NCBI GenBank assembly: GCA_031272655.1
Contig: JAISTJ010000076.1
Span: 1 to 14,559 of the forward strand
Direction of reading: 5' to 3'
DNA from: Tannerella sp.
GTDB taxonomy: Bacteria > Bacteroidota > Bacteroidia > Bacteroidales > Tannerellaceae
Length of the DNA stretch: 14,559 bases
Part shown: positions 7,044-14,534 of the stretch, piece after piece
Layout of the letters: each line of letters begins with the position of its first letter
Position numbering within the stretch: the first letter of the stretch is position 1
Program-made: the position numbers and the translations under genes
Notes under the pieces: generated by a model
The model's input: only the letters and a program-made list of their open reading frames with translations
Databases searched by the model: none
Told to the model about the DNA's origin: nothing

Positions 7044-9624
7044 TTTTCACCTCCTTCCCCGGATTAAAAGTTACGGTTATTGCATTTTGTTGTTCTTCCC
7101 GCTGTTCATCATGCTTTTCAACGGTTCCTTTTTCGTAATGCTCCGATTTTGTATATTCCATTATAAAATCCTGAATAGTAAGAGTTGTGCCTGTTGGGGA
7201 GGGCTTTTTCGTTATCACAAGCAGGTTTTTCTCCGCGCGAGTTAGCGCCACATAAAGCACATTGAGGTTATCCATCTGCTGGTTGTACGTTTCTTCCACA
7301 TATTCAGCGCCGAAAAACGAATTTTCCATCAGTGCGCCATATTCCACCGGCAGCAGCGGGAAGTTGAAAGGCGGCTGTTTATCAGCGCTTTCACACCAAA
7401 CGACATTTTCTTTAAAAGGTGAGGATTTTTCAGCCATTGACCAGTCCGTAAACGGCATAATGACTGTGTGAAACTGCAATCCCTTGGATTTGTGGATACT
7501 CATCGCGAGGATGCCGTCGCGAACGCCTTTAACGGGCAACGGAAGCGTTTCCGACGATAGCTTTTCGTCCCAGTAATCGAGAAATTTCCCAATGTCGGGA
7601 GTGTTTCTCGACAGATAATCAGTGAGTTTGTCAATAAAAGCGAACACGTCCGCCCCCGCATTGCCGTCGAAAAATTTCCCGCATAACTCAATCACCAAGT
7701 CGTACAAAGACAGCATTTTAAGCTTCAAAACATCTTCAATAAGCGCCTGTACTGCGGTTTTGGAAAGCGAAGCGACGTCATTTCCCGAGGTTTTGAGGAA
7801 AAGCGACGCGGCGGGGACAGGATTTTCAGGCTCGTCTATTATCCGCAGAGCGGAAATAATCATGTTTACAGCCGCCGAACTGCCTAACTGATAGGCGTTT
7901 TCGGAAATAATCCGGATCTTTTCGCCGCTGTCGGGATATTTTTCGGCAAAAATAAGAGGTAACTCATTTGCAATCAGCCGAATATGCTTATTATTGCGGC
8001 AAAGGATACAGATGTCGCCTTGACAAACGCCTGCTTCCAAAAGCATAAACACCTTATCAGCAATAGTTTCCATAACAACCCGGTCGTATTCTTCCTTGAT
8101 TGCGGGCACAAAATCAACCGACACATAGCCTTCCGATTCTTTATGTTGTTGCTGTTCAACGTCTTTGTAGGCTTTGGCAAAAGGTTTGCGATCATCGCTC
8201 TCGTTGCCCTGCAAAGCTTTTGCCGTTTCGGAAAACAGCTTGTTATTGAACTCTATCACGTTTTTTGAGCTTCGATAGTTGGTTTGTAGCGAGCGATAAA
8301 CCGCCTGATCTCCAAATTCATTCTCTATATCATTGAGTATCTTCCAGTTACCGTTTCGCCAACGGTATATTGACTGCTTCACGTCGCCAACGAGCATCCC
8401 GAAACTGCCGGTGGAAAGCATTTCCGAAATCAGCGCCTTGAAATTTTTCCACTGTAGCTCGGAAGTATCCTGAAACTCGTCAATCACAACGCTTTGAATC
8501 TGCGCGCCCGTTTTTTCAAAAATAAAAGAAGTGTCCCTGTCGCCTATCAAACCGCTCAGCAACTGGTTGGTGTGCGCAAGGATAAAACGGTTTTGCTCAG
8601 CGTTTTGCTCGTTAATCTTTTCGGCAATGTCCTTCAACAGCTCCAACTGATAAATATATTTCAAAAACAGTTTCGCAGTGTTGTATTTGTCAAGGTTTCT
8701 GTTACCTGTCCTGAAATTTTCCGTTTCTATCAATAAATCATAGCATTGATCATCACCGGTTTTACCTGCATCGCGACATAAAACCTTATCTACGTATCTG
8801 TTAGGGTCAGCGTAGTCCCTTTTTTTGATTTTCTCGAAATAAGACGGCAGGCCTTTCGATGTATAATAAAAATCCTCTTCCGGAATACCTTTGGCGAAAA
8901 ATCTATCTGCAAAAGCGCTCATTTTCAGGTCGTAAACGGCAATAAACTGTTTACAGAGCGTTACCGCATTCGCTGTTTTGTCGGGATCTTTCCCGAACGC
9001 GCTGTTGATGGCGCTTTCGTTACGCTGAAACGTTTCGTCGAAGATGAAACGGCTGAAACTCTGCAAGTCGCGTTCAATAGACCATTTGTCGTCTTCAAGC
9101 TTATGTTCCACAAACTTCATCAACCGCGCAAGAATAACACTCTTGTCTGAAGCCTCGCTAATAACAGCGCTAACCGCCTCTTTTACAGGCAATTCCGTAT
9201 TTAATTCTATATCGAAACGCGACCCTATTCCAAGTTCCCTCGCGAGGTTCCTGACTATTGTCTGAAAGAAACTGTCAATAGTAGTAACATGGAAGTTGCT
9301 GTAATCGTGCAGGATAGCATGAAAAGCTATTCCGGCGCGGCGCTGAATCTCTTTTTCATCATTTCTCAGAGTTTCAGGAAGTTCCTGTTTCAGATTTTCG
9401 AGGAAAGCGCCGGCATTGCCTTCGGATGTTTTGTGCAAGTAGTCGAGAATGCGTTCTTTCATCTCGCCGGCCGCATCATTAGTAAAAGTCGCCGCAAGAA
9501 TACCCCTGTGAGCCGTTTTAGGGTCGCCCATCAACAGCTGACGTATATATTTGAGCGCCAGAGTATAAGTCTTGCCGCTACCCGCCGACGCACGGTAAAT
9601 GTAGATATTTTGAGACTTTAACAT
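7036..9624 (-). CDS. addA: AddA-like UvrD/RecB superfamily 1 helicase
   Basis: This 862-residue SF1A helicase is the motor subunit expected to pair with the AddB-like nuclease. Motifs in order: Walker A ASAGSGKT (12-19), Ia in AATFTNDAAGEMKERI, II DEFQDT (382-387), III VGDVKQSIYRWR, IV TNYRSS, V SIHKSKGLQF, and VI YVALTRAEK (Arg796). The protein ends 66 residues after motif VI with a charged tail (EKHDEQREEQQ). AddA proteins I know from Bacteroidales and Firmicutes are roughly 1050-1240 residues and carry a C-terminal RecB-like nuclease domain; none is visible here. The stop overlaps the addB start, so no missing domain lies between them. Either this lineage uses a one-nuclease AddAB or the domain was lost. 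Only 47 bp without a promoter separates it from the deiminase stop upstream, so co-transcription is plausible. The ATG at 9624 suits the motif I position. Confidence 0.88.
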   Translation of the reverse strand: MLKSQNIYIYRASAGSGKTYTLALKYIRQLLMGDPKTAHRGILAATFTNDAAGEMKERILDYLHKTSEGNAGAFLENLKQELPETLRNDEKEIQRRAGIAFHAILHDYSNFHVTTIDSFFQTIVRNLARELGIGSRFDIELNTELPVKEAVSAVISEASDKSVILARLMKFVEHKLEDDKWSIERDLQSFSRFIFDETFQRNESAINSAFGKDPDKTANAVTLCKQFIAVYDLKMSAFADRFFAKGIPEEDFYYTSKGLPSYFEKIKKRDYADPNRYVDKVLCRDAGKTGDDQCYDLLIETENFRTGNRNLDKYNTAKLFLKYIYQLELLKDIAEKINEQNAEQNRFILAHTNQLLSGLIGDRDTSFIFEKTGAQIQSVVIDEFQDTSELQWKNFKALISEMLSTGSFGMLVGDVKQSIYRWRNGNWKILNDIENEFGDQAVYRSLQTNYRSSKNVIEFNNKLFSETAKALQGNESDDRKPFAKAYKDVEQQQHKESEGYVSVDFVPAIKEEYDRVVMETIADKVFMLLEAGVCQGDICILCRNNKHIRLIANELPLIFAEKYPDSGEKIRIISENAYQLGSSAAVNMIISALRIIDEPENPVPAASLFLKTSGNDVASLSKTAVQALIEDVLKLKMLSLYDLVIELCGKFFDGNAGADVFAFIDKLTDYLSRNTPDIGKFLDYWDEKLSSETLPLPVKGVRDGILAMSIHKSKGLQFHTVIMPFTDWSMAEKSSPFKENVVWCESADKQPPFNFPLLPVEYGALMENSFFGAEYVEETYNQQMDNLNVLYVALTRAEKNLLVITKKPSPTGTTLTIQDFIMEYTKSEHYEKGTVEKHDEQREEQQNAITVTFNPGKEVKNG

Positions 9625-9671
9625 AAATTCTTTTTGTTTTTAAAACCAAATAAACCAAAAAAGCTATTTTA

Positions 9672-10691
9672 TTAATATTCAGGCATTTGCATCGTAACGC
9701 AATGAAGAGAGCCGTGCTGCCGGAGGAGGACGCGGCAATCCACGCCGACAATCTCGCGGTCGGGAAAGGCTTGTTGCAAAACTTCCGCAGCAATGGCGTC
9801 CTTCCTGCTGTCGTAAAACGGCATCAAGACAGCGCCATTGATAATCAGGAAGTTAGCATAAGTAGCAGGCAGGCGTTCACCTTCGTAAAAAACGGCATCC
9901 GCCATCGGAAGCGGCAACAGGCGATATGGAGCGCCTTTTGCCGTGCGGAAAATGCGTAACTCTTCTTCCATAGCTTTAAGTTCGGTAAAATGCTCATCAT
10001 CAGCATCTTCGCAACGGACGTATGCGATTGTTTCCGCATCGCAGAAGCGGGCGAGGGTATCTATATGGCCATCGGTGTCGTCCCCTGCAAGATACCCGTG
10101 ATGAAGGCACAAAACCCGATCCGCTCCGAAATACTCTTTCAGACGGGCTTCATCATCATGACAGGCATCATCGCCATGGCGTGCAAGGAGGCATCGCGAG
10201 GTTGTCATTACAGCGCCGCAACCATCGGATTCGACACTCCCGCCTTCAAGGACAAAATGCTGCATATCAACAAGTTGGGCATCAGACCCAAACGCCCCCG
10301 CTACCGCTAATCGCGACGTAATCAAATTGTCGTTCCCTGCCGGATATTTCAGCCCCCAACCGTTGAACATAAAATCGTAAATAATCCGCTTGCCGCCGGC
10401 AAAAACGGTGATTCCACCATGGTCGCGCGCCCATGTATCGTCAGTCGGCATCTCATAAAACGAAACATAATCAATGCCGGAACCCAGCAACCGGCGAACG
10501 GAAGCCTCATCTACGCAAACAATAACCAGCCTCTCGCGCTTGGCAATCTCACGTGCAATAGCCGCAAAGCAAGCCGAAGCCTCGTCTAAATAAGGCGCCC
10601 AGTCAGTCCCCGCATGAGGAAAAGTCATCTGCACCGCCATCTGCGGCTCCCATTCGGCAGGAAAACGTATGTTCTTTTTGTTACTTATCAC
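9672..10691 (-). CDS. aguA: Agmatine deiminase family protein (GTG start)
   Basis: Agmatine deiminases convert agmatine to N-carbamoylputrescine and ammonia, a step toward putrescine. The family signatures are all present: FPAEWEPQ near the N-terminus, DTWARDHGGI, EGGSVESDG, GDDTDGHIDTLARF, and the catalytic Cys331 in QHGSLHCVT near the C-terminus. At 339 residues the length is normal. The frame stays open to 10730, but that would place the start upstream of the -7 promoter element. The GTG at 10691 keeps the conserved N-terminus and follows the promoter by only 5 bp, whereas the first ATG (10643) would remove FPAEWEPQ. The function is well supported; the close relative peptidyl-arginine deiminase (PPAD-like) is less likely because there is no signal peptide and the length is short. 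The helicase gene follows after 47 bp. Confidence 0.88.
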   Translation of the reverse strand: MISNKKNIRFPAEWEPQMAVQMTFPHAGTDWAPYLDEASACFAAIAREIAKRERLVIVCVDEASVRRLLGSGIDYVSFYEMPTDDTWARDHGGITVFAGGKRIIYDFMFNGWGLKYPAGNDNLITSRLAVAGAFGSDAQLVDMQHFVLEGGSVESDGCGAVMTTSRCLLARHGDDACHDDEARLKEYFGADRVLCLHHGYLAGDDTDGHIDTLARFCDAETIAYVRCEDADDEHFTELKAMEEELRIFRTAKGAPYRLLPLPMADAVFYEGERLPATYANFLIINGAVLMPFYDSRKDAIAAEVLQQAFPDREIVGVDCRVLLRQHGSLHCVTMQMPEY

Positions 10692-10696
10692 GGCTG

Positions 10697-10728
10697 CAAA
10701 GATAATAAAAAAGTAACGACCTCGCAAC
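10697..10728 (-). promoter_or_regulatory. Promoter of the agmatine deiminase gene
   Basis: On the minus strand TATCTTTG (10704-10697) is preceded by a 20-bp spacer and GTTG (10728-10725), one base off the TTTG box. The -33 box lies within the terminator hairpin at 10713-10744. Transcription should begin about at the GTG start codon, so the message may be nearly leaderless. Confidence 0.5.
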
Positions 10729-10744
10729 ACAGCGAAGTCGTTAC
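10707..10744 (-). terminator. Intrinsic terminator on the minus strand
   Basis: GTAACGAC (10713-10720) pairs with GTCGTTAC (10737-10744), and TCGC (10722-10725) with GCGA (10732-10735) inside it. This gives a 12-bp stem with one mismatch and a 6-nt loop. On the minus strand six T follow immediately (10712-10707), the classical rho-independent form; the plus strand has no T-run after the stem. No minus-strand gene is recognised upstream, so it may end an RNA made from 10745-11111. It overlaps the deiminase -33 box. Confidence 0.65.
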
Positions 10745-11111
10745 CACAAAAAAAGTAATTTAAAATGAGAGGGTTTTACTAACTGTATTCTGATTATTCG
10801 GTTATTAACAAGCTACTTTTATGCTATTTTTGCCGGATACAACCCCTAAAACGCCGCTGCGCCGGAAGCCGTACCGTAATTTTTTTTCAACGATGTTCAA
10901 TGGTTGTTGTGTTTGGCGGGAACAAAATGCCTCTCTTTTCTCATACTTTTTGCTACCAACTTTACCCGTCCGACAAACCTTCAAGTCCGGAGCCTGTAGA
11001 TGGCAACCAGTAAAAGGTTGCCGCTCTACAAGCGAGCAATAACGACTTACGATAATTGCTACTTTTATCACTAACGGGATTATTCTCCCACACAAAACCA
11101 CTGCAAAGATT
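10745..11111 (-). ncRNA. Candidate structured RNA or decayed repeat (unassigned)
   Basis: No protein is recognised in this stretch; a 98-codon minus-strand open frame (10805-11101) has no family features. The minus strand shows a -7-like element AATCTTTG at 11111-11104 (one mismatch to TAnnTTTG), a strong stem-loop at 11033-10992, and an intrinsic terminator at 10744-10707. In the stem-loop GCTTGTAGA pairs with TCTACAGGC, and inside GGCAACC pairs with GGTTGCC around a 7-nt loop. Together these outline a transcript of about 390 nt. I looked for tmRNA, RNase P and SRP RNA hallmarks and did not see them. A dispersed-repeat remnant is an equal alternative. Confidence 0.3.
10812..11068. repeat. 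Pair of 11-bp direct repeats (GCTACTTTTAT)
   Basis: The sequence occurs at 10812-10822 and 11058-11068 in the same orientation, bounding a 235-bp segment that includes the strong stem-loop. It could be a target-site duplication of an inserted element, but I see no inverted repeats just inside the copies. It may also be coincidence in AT-rich DNA. Confidence 0.35.
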
Positions 11112-11176
11112 CAAAAAAAATTTCCGTACAAAAAAATTTTTGCCGATATAATTTTTCTATCAAAAAATAGATAAAA

Positions 11177-11208
11177 TTTATTATAATCAAAAAAAAACGT
11201 TATCTTTG
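11177..11208 (+). promoter_or_regulatory. oxyR operon promoter
   Basis: TTTA (11177-11180), a 20-bp spacer and TATCTTTG (11201-11208) closely match the Bacteroidota promoter consensus, 23 bp before the oxyR ATG. Just upstream, TCTAT (11156-11160) and ATAGA (11167-11171) form a small dyad next to the -33 box. That position would suit an autoregulatory LysR-type binding site, but this is only positional inference. Confidence 0.65.
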
Positions 11209-11231
11209 CAGTAATTTAAATTCATAAACCT

Positions 11232-12194
11232 ATGACAATTCAGCAGTTAGAGTATATCATCGCCGTTGACGATTTCCGTCATTTCGGTAAAGCAGCCGTT
11301 TCTTGCCGTATCACCCAGCCTACACTGACTATGATGGTGCAAAAGCTTGAAGATGAGCTTGGTGTGAAGATATTTAACCGTAATTCACGCCCCATAGAGC
11401 CTACGGAAATAGGCAAAGTGATTATCAATCAGGCGCGAAACTCGATTTTCAGCTTTTCGCGTATAAGGGAAATGGCTTTCAATGAGATGAATATACTCGG
11501 AGGCGATTTCCGTCTTGGCATCATTCCTACCGTCGCAACCTGCATTGTGCCGTATCTGCTGAAATCCGTCAATGAATCCGATCCGGGCTTCAACATCGTT
11601 ATGGAAGAAACGCCTACTACTTACATTATCGAAAATCTGCTCTACGACAGGCTTGACGGTGGGCTTGCAGCTACGCCGCTCGACAATCCGCTCTTCGAGG
11701 AGATTCCGATCTACTACGAGAAGTTTTATGCCTACGTCTCGCCCAAATATCACCTTTACAGAGAGCAAGAGATTGATTTTAAGGTAGTTAATCCTCACGA
11801 CATCTGGCTGCTCGAACATATCCATTGCATGAGGGGGCAGGTGTTGAGCTTGTGTGAAGAGGTGAAAGACAACCCGTTACGACACTCGGTCAAGTATGAC
11901 TCCGGCAATATCTACACGCTGATGAACATCGTGGACTGCAACGGCGGCTTGACCGTTATCCCCGAGATGGTAGCGATGGAACTGCCTGAAGAACAGCAGG
12001 AACACCTCCGCAGGATAAAGAACGACAAGAAAGTCAGGGAAATAAGCCTTGTTGTAAACAAAGATTTTGTTCGCCGCAAGATGGCGGATAAGATAGTTGA
12101 GTTGGTAAGGCGCTCCGTCCCTAAATCCCTTCAAAACCCTGATCTTAAGCAATTTGCCATTGGAGTAGAATACGAGATGCCACAAGTAAGTTGA
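11232..12194 (+). CDS. oxyR: OxyR-type LysR family regulator
   Basis: This 320-residue LysR-type transcription factor has an N-terminal winged helix-turn-helix (MTIQQLEYIIAV...AAVSCRITQPTLTMMVQKLEDELG) and a C-terminal substrate-binding-like sensor domain. Cys199 and Cys208 lie in HCMRGQVLSLC, with the same numbers and eight-residue spacing as the peroxide-sensing pair of E. coli OxyR (HCLRDQAMGFC). Peroxide should oxidise these to a disulfide and switch the protein to an activator of catalase, Dps or peroxiredoxin genes. No such targets are in the window. It has its own promoter, and the following small gene starts 2 bp after its stop, so it heads a probable four-gene operon. The C-terminal tail after about residue 300 is longer than I would expect. 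Regulation by hydrogen peroxide is inferred from the cysteines. Confidence 0.9.
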   Translation: MTIQQLEYIIAVDDFRHFGKAAVSCRITQPTLTMMVQKLEDELGVKIFNRNSRPIEPTEIGKVIINQARNSIFSFSRIREMAFNEMNILGGDFRLGIIPTVATCIVPYLLKSVNESDPGFNIVMEETPTTYIIENLLYDRLDGGLAATPLDNPLFEEIPIYYEKFYAYVSPKYHLYREQEIDFKVVNPHDIWLLEHIHCMRGQVLSLCEEVKDNPLRHSVKYDSGNIYTLMNIVDCNGGLTVIPEMVAMELPEEQQEHLRRIKNDKKVREISLVVNKDFVRRKMADKIVELVRRSVPKSLQNPDLKQFAIGVEYEMPQVS

Positions 12195-12196
12195 TT

Positions 12197-12421
12197 ATGA
12201 AAAATCCTATACAGATGATCAAGCAGTGCAATGAGAACGAGGAGCCTTACTTTTTGCTTCGCGGGAAAGACCTCTGTGCGCTGCCTGCGATTGAGAAATA
12301 TTACGAGATGGTCAAAGCGGTGGTCAAAGACCCTTATTTTATCGAAGAGATTGAAGAAATAATGAAAGATTTCCGCGCGTTCCGCCTTGAACAGGAACAA
12401 AAGACGCATATCCCTGATTGA
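12197..12421 (+). CDS. Small protein of unknown function
   Basis: This is a 74-residue, soluble-looking, acidic protein with no signal peptide or membrane segment; I do not recognise the family. It begins MKNPIQMIKQCNENEEPYF and is probably mostly helical in the second half (YYEMVKAVVKDPYFIEEIEEIMKDFRAFRLEQEQ). It contains two cysteines. The ATG at 12197 follows the oxyR stop by 2 bp; a TTG at 12191 would overlap oxyR and is less likely. The next gene starts 2 bp after its stop. Tight packing on both sides argues that it is real and co-translated with oxyR and yigZ. Confidence 0.7.
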   Translation: MKNPIQMIKQCNENEEPYFLLRGKDLCALPAIEKYYEMVKAVVKDPYFIEEIEEIMKDFRAFRLEQEQKTHIPD

Positions 12422-12423
12422 CA

Positions 12424-13020
12424 ATGAATTACGACGACTATAAAACAATAGCCGCCCCATCGGAAGGCTCGTATTCCGAAAAACGCAGCCGCTTCCTGTC
12501 ATTTGCTTTCCCCGTTAAAACAGCGGACGAGGCAAAAGCGATTGTTGCGGATTTTCGTAAAAAATACTACGATGCAAGACATGTTTGCTGGGCGTATATG
12601 CTTGGTATTGACGGACTTACATACCGCTCAAACGATGACGGCGAACCTTCTTCAACGGCAGGCAAACCGATTCTCGGACAGATAAAATCCAACGAACTAA
12701 CTGATATACTTGTAATTGTAGTCCGTTACTACGGCGGAATCGAGCTTGGGACAAGCCGGCTGACCGTTGCATACCGTACAGCCGCCGCAGAAGCTATCGC
12801 CGCCGCAGAAATCAAAGAAATGACGGTTGATGAAACATTCGATTTATCGTTTGATTATCAGGATATTAATAGCATCATGCGAGTGATAAAAGAAGAACAG
12901 CCAACCGTCCTTAAACAGGATTTAGGCATGACATGCACGATGACGCTAAGCATCCGCAAAAGCCGGGCTGAAACGTTAAAAAACAGATTATTAAAAGCAA
13001 ACAACAGCGTAAAACTATGA
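12424..13020 (+). CDS. yigZ: YigZ/IMPACT family protein
   Basis: This 198-residue protein belongs to the YigZ/IMPACT (UPF0029) family, with a C-terminal DUF1949-like domain. Its signature is NDDGEPSSTAGKPILGQI (Asp71 to Gly80 region) followed by VVRYYGGIELGTSRL (Arg101-Tyr-Tyr-Gly-Gly). Eukaryotic IMPACT modulates the translation-stress kinase GCN2; bacterial members are thought to bind nucleic acid or a translation factor, but the role is unsettled. The length is typical (about 200). I chose the ATG at 12424, 2 bp after the preceding stop; a TTG two codons earlier would overlap it. Its stop overlaps the next start as ATGA. Yellow-flag point: the function is not established even where the family is clear. 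Confidence 0.9.
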   Translation: MNYDDYKTIAAPSEGSYSEKRSRFLSFAFPVKTADEAKAIVADFRKKYYDARHVCWAYMLGIDGLTYRSNDDGEPSSTAGKPILGQIKSNELTDILVIVVRYYGGIELGTSRLTVAYRTAAAEAIAAAEIKEMTVDETFDLSFDYQDINSIMRVIKEEQPTVLKQDLGMTCTMTLSIRKSRAETLKNRLLKANNSVKL

Positions 13021-14534
13021 ATATAAAGCATTTAGTACTTATAATAGCCGCTTGTGGAGCGGTGATTCCGGGAACCAAAGCTGCTGAAAAAGCGGGCCTC
13101 AAAGATTTAGACCCGCACAAGACAGCAATTATCGTTATTGACATGTGGAACTCGCATTGGTGCATGACTGCTTCACAGCGGGTTGCAGCGATGGCGCCGC
13201 GCATGAACAGGGTGCTGCAGACAGCCCGCGGGCTTGGGATGCAGGTGATATGGAATCCGAGCGATGTGGTAACGGCTTATGCCGGCTACCCGCAGTACGA
13301 GCGGGCTATAGCCGTTGAGCGCACCAAAGCGCCTGCCGTCCGCGACGATATAAAAGCGGTCTTCACGGCTCGCAGCGGCGGCTGCATGTGCGGTCCGGGC
13401 TTTGAGTGCCACGGTAACTACGGATGGGACGCCATGAATCCCGACCTGATAATTGGCGACAGCGACCTGTTTTCGTCCTCGACCGACGAGATTTACGCCC
13501 TCCTTTCGGAACGGGGCATCAACACATTGATTTATATGGGCGTTCATACGAATATGTGCGTCTTCGGCAAACCCGGCGCCATTTCGCCGATGTGGAAAGC
13601 CGGCATGAAATGCTATTTAGCCCGCGACCTGAATGACGCCTTCACAACTTATTCACCTTCAGATGGTTACACTCCGGATGACGGCACTTCCGATATAGAC
13701 GCAAACCTGCAGGAAGCGGGCGTGCAAAACATCAATATGGGAGAGGAATTTCTTAAAGCGAGATTGTGGAAAGACGAAATGCCGATAGACTATGTCCGTT
13801 TCACGCCATGGGGAAAGTCCGACCGCCCTTATTTCTTTGAACATCAGAATATTGTAACCCTTACAGCGCCATGGCTCGAAGGTGCGGAAATCCACTACAC
13901 AACCGACGGCAGCGAGCCTACAAGCAAGTCGCCCTTATATTCCAAACCATTGGAAATCAGTGCGACAACTACTCTTCGCGCTGCTGCATTCCGCAAAAAC
14001 AGACGTGTAAGCATCCCAAGCGAAGCGTATTTTGTCAGGATGCCTGATAATCAACCACCTGCACCCGACATCTATCTTGAAGATTTGAATTATATCACTA
14101 ACGCATACATTCAGTCTGTCCCGATGTGTTTGTGGCATCCGAAGAAATGGCAGTCTTTTGAAGGTAAACCGCTGCGTGTCAGGGGCAAAACATATTCTCA
14201 CGGGATGGGATTCCGCGCCCCGTCGTCAGTTCAGTATGCCATTAAGCCCGAATACAAGCGTTTTGTAGCCCTTGCAGGAGTTGATGAAAACATGCTTTCG
14301 GTAGAAAACGGGCGCTTCCTCGCAATGCACAGCAGCGTGATTTTCAAGGTGTTCATTGACGGCAAACTCGCAGCCGAAAGCCCTGTGATGTGCATTTCGC
14401 AGGAACCATGGCGTTTCGACGTCGAAATCCCACAAGGCAGCCGCCTTATAAACATAGTCTGCATGGACGCCGGAACCCGCAACATACTTGATTACGGCAA
14501 CTGGCTCAACGCCGGATTCATCACCGCAAAATAA
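13017..14534 (+). CDS. Secreted isochorismatase-family hydrolase with CHB_HEX_C and NPCBM modules
   Basis: This 505-residue protein starts with a signal peptide (hydrophobic LVLIIAACGAVIPG, likely cleaved after Ala22), so it acts in the periplasm or outside. Residues about 35-245 form an isochorismatase-like cysteine hydrolase: Asp42 in AIIVIDMW and the nucleophile Cys181 in GVHTNMCV. The usual catalytic lysine before the helix (K-P-x-x-S-A-F type) is replaced by IGDSDLFSSST. This matches a subfamily I recall from Planctomycetes and Verrucomicrobia. Residues about 280-343 (HYTTDGSEPT...TLRAAAF) resemble the CHB_HEX_C/Fn3-like module of glycosidases. Residues about 362-505 (YSHGMGFRAPSSV, VFIDGK, DYGNW) resemble the NPCBM carbohydrate-binding module. 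The ATG at 13017 overlaps the yigZ stop. The substrate is unknown; a sugar-linked amide or ester on a polysaccharide is my guess. Confidence 0.85.
   Translation: MNIKHLVLIIAACGAVIPGTKAAEKAGLKDLDPHKTAIIVIDMWNSHWCMTASQRVAAMAPRMNRVLQTARGLGMQVIWNPSDVVTAYAGYPQYERAIAVERTKAPAVRDDIKAVFTARSGGCMCGPGFECHGNYGWDAMNPDLIIGDSDLFSSSTDEIYALLSERGINTLIYMGVHTNMCVFGKPGAISPMWKAGMKCYLARDLNDAFTTYSPSDGYTPDDGTSDIDANLQEAGVQNINMGEEFLKARLWKDEMPIDYVRFTPWGKSDRPYFFEHQNIVTLTAPWLEGAEIHYTTDGSEPTSKSPLYSKPLEISATTTLRAAAFRKNRRVSIPSEAYFVRMPDNQPPAPDIYLEDLNYITNAYIQSVPMCLWHPKKWQSFEGKPLRVRGKTYSHGMGFRAPSSVQYAIKPEYKRFVALAGVDENMLSVENGRFLAMHSSVIFKVFIDGKLAAESPVMCISQEPWRFDVEIPQGSRLINIVCMDAGTRNILDYGNWLNAGFITAK

Noticed and set aside
10692..10730. 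Upstream start at 10730 for the agmatine deiminase
   Set aside because: It lies upstream of the -7 element and inside the terminator hairpin, so it would not be on the transcript.
11002..11022. Stem-loop GGCAACC/GGTTGCC as part of a tRNA, tmRNA or RNase P RNA
   Set aside because: No tRNA cloverleaf, T-loop GTTCGAATC, CCA end, or RNase P core sequence could be found around it.
10805..11101. 98-codon minus-strand open frame in the divergent intergenic region
   Set aside because: No recognisable family; it overlaps a strong stem-loop, so an RNA or repeat origin seems at least as likely. I kept the region as a candidate RNA instead.
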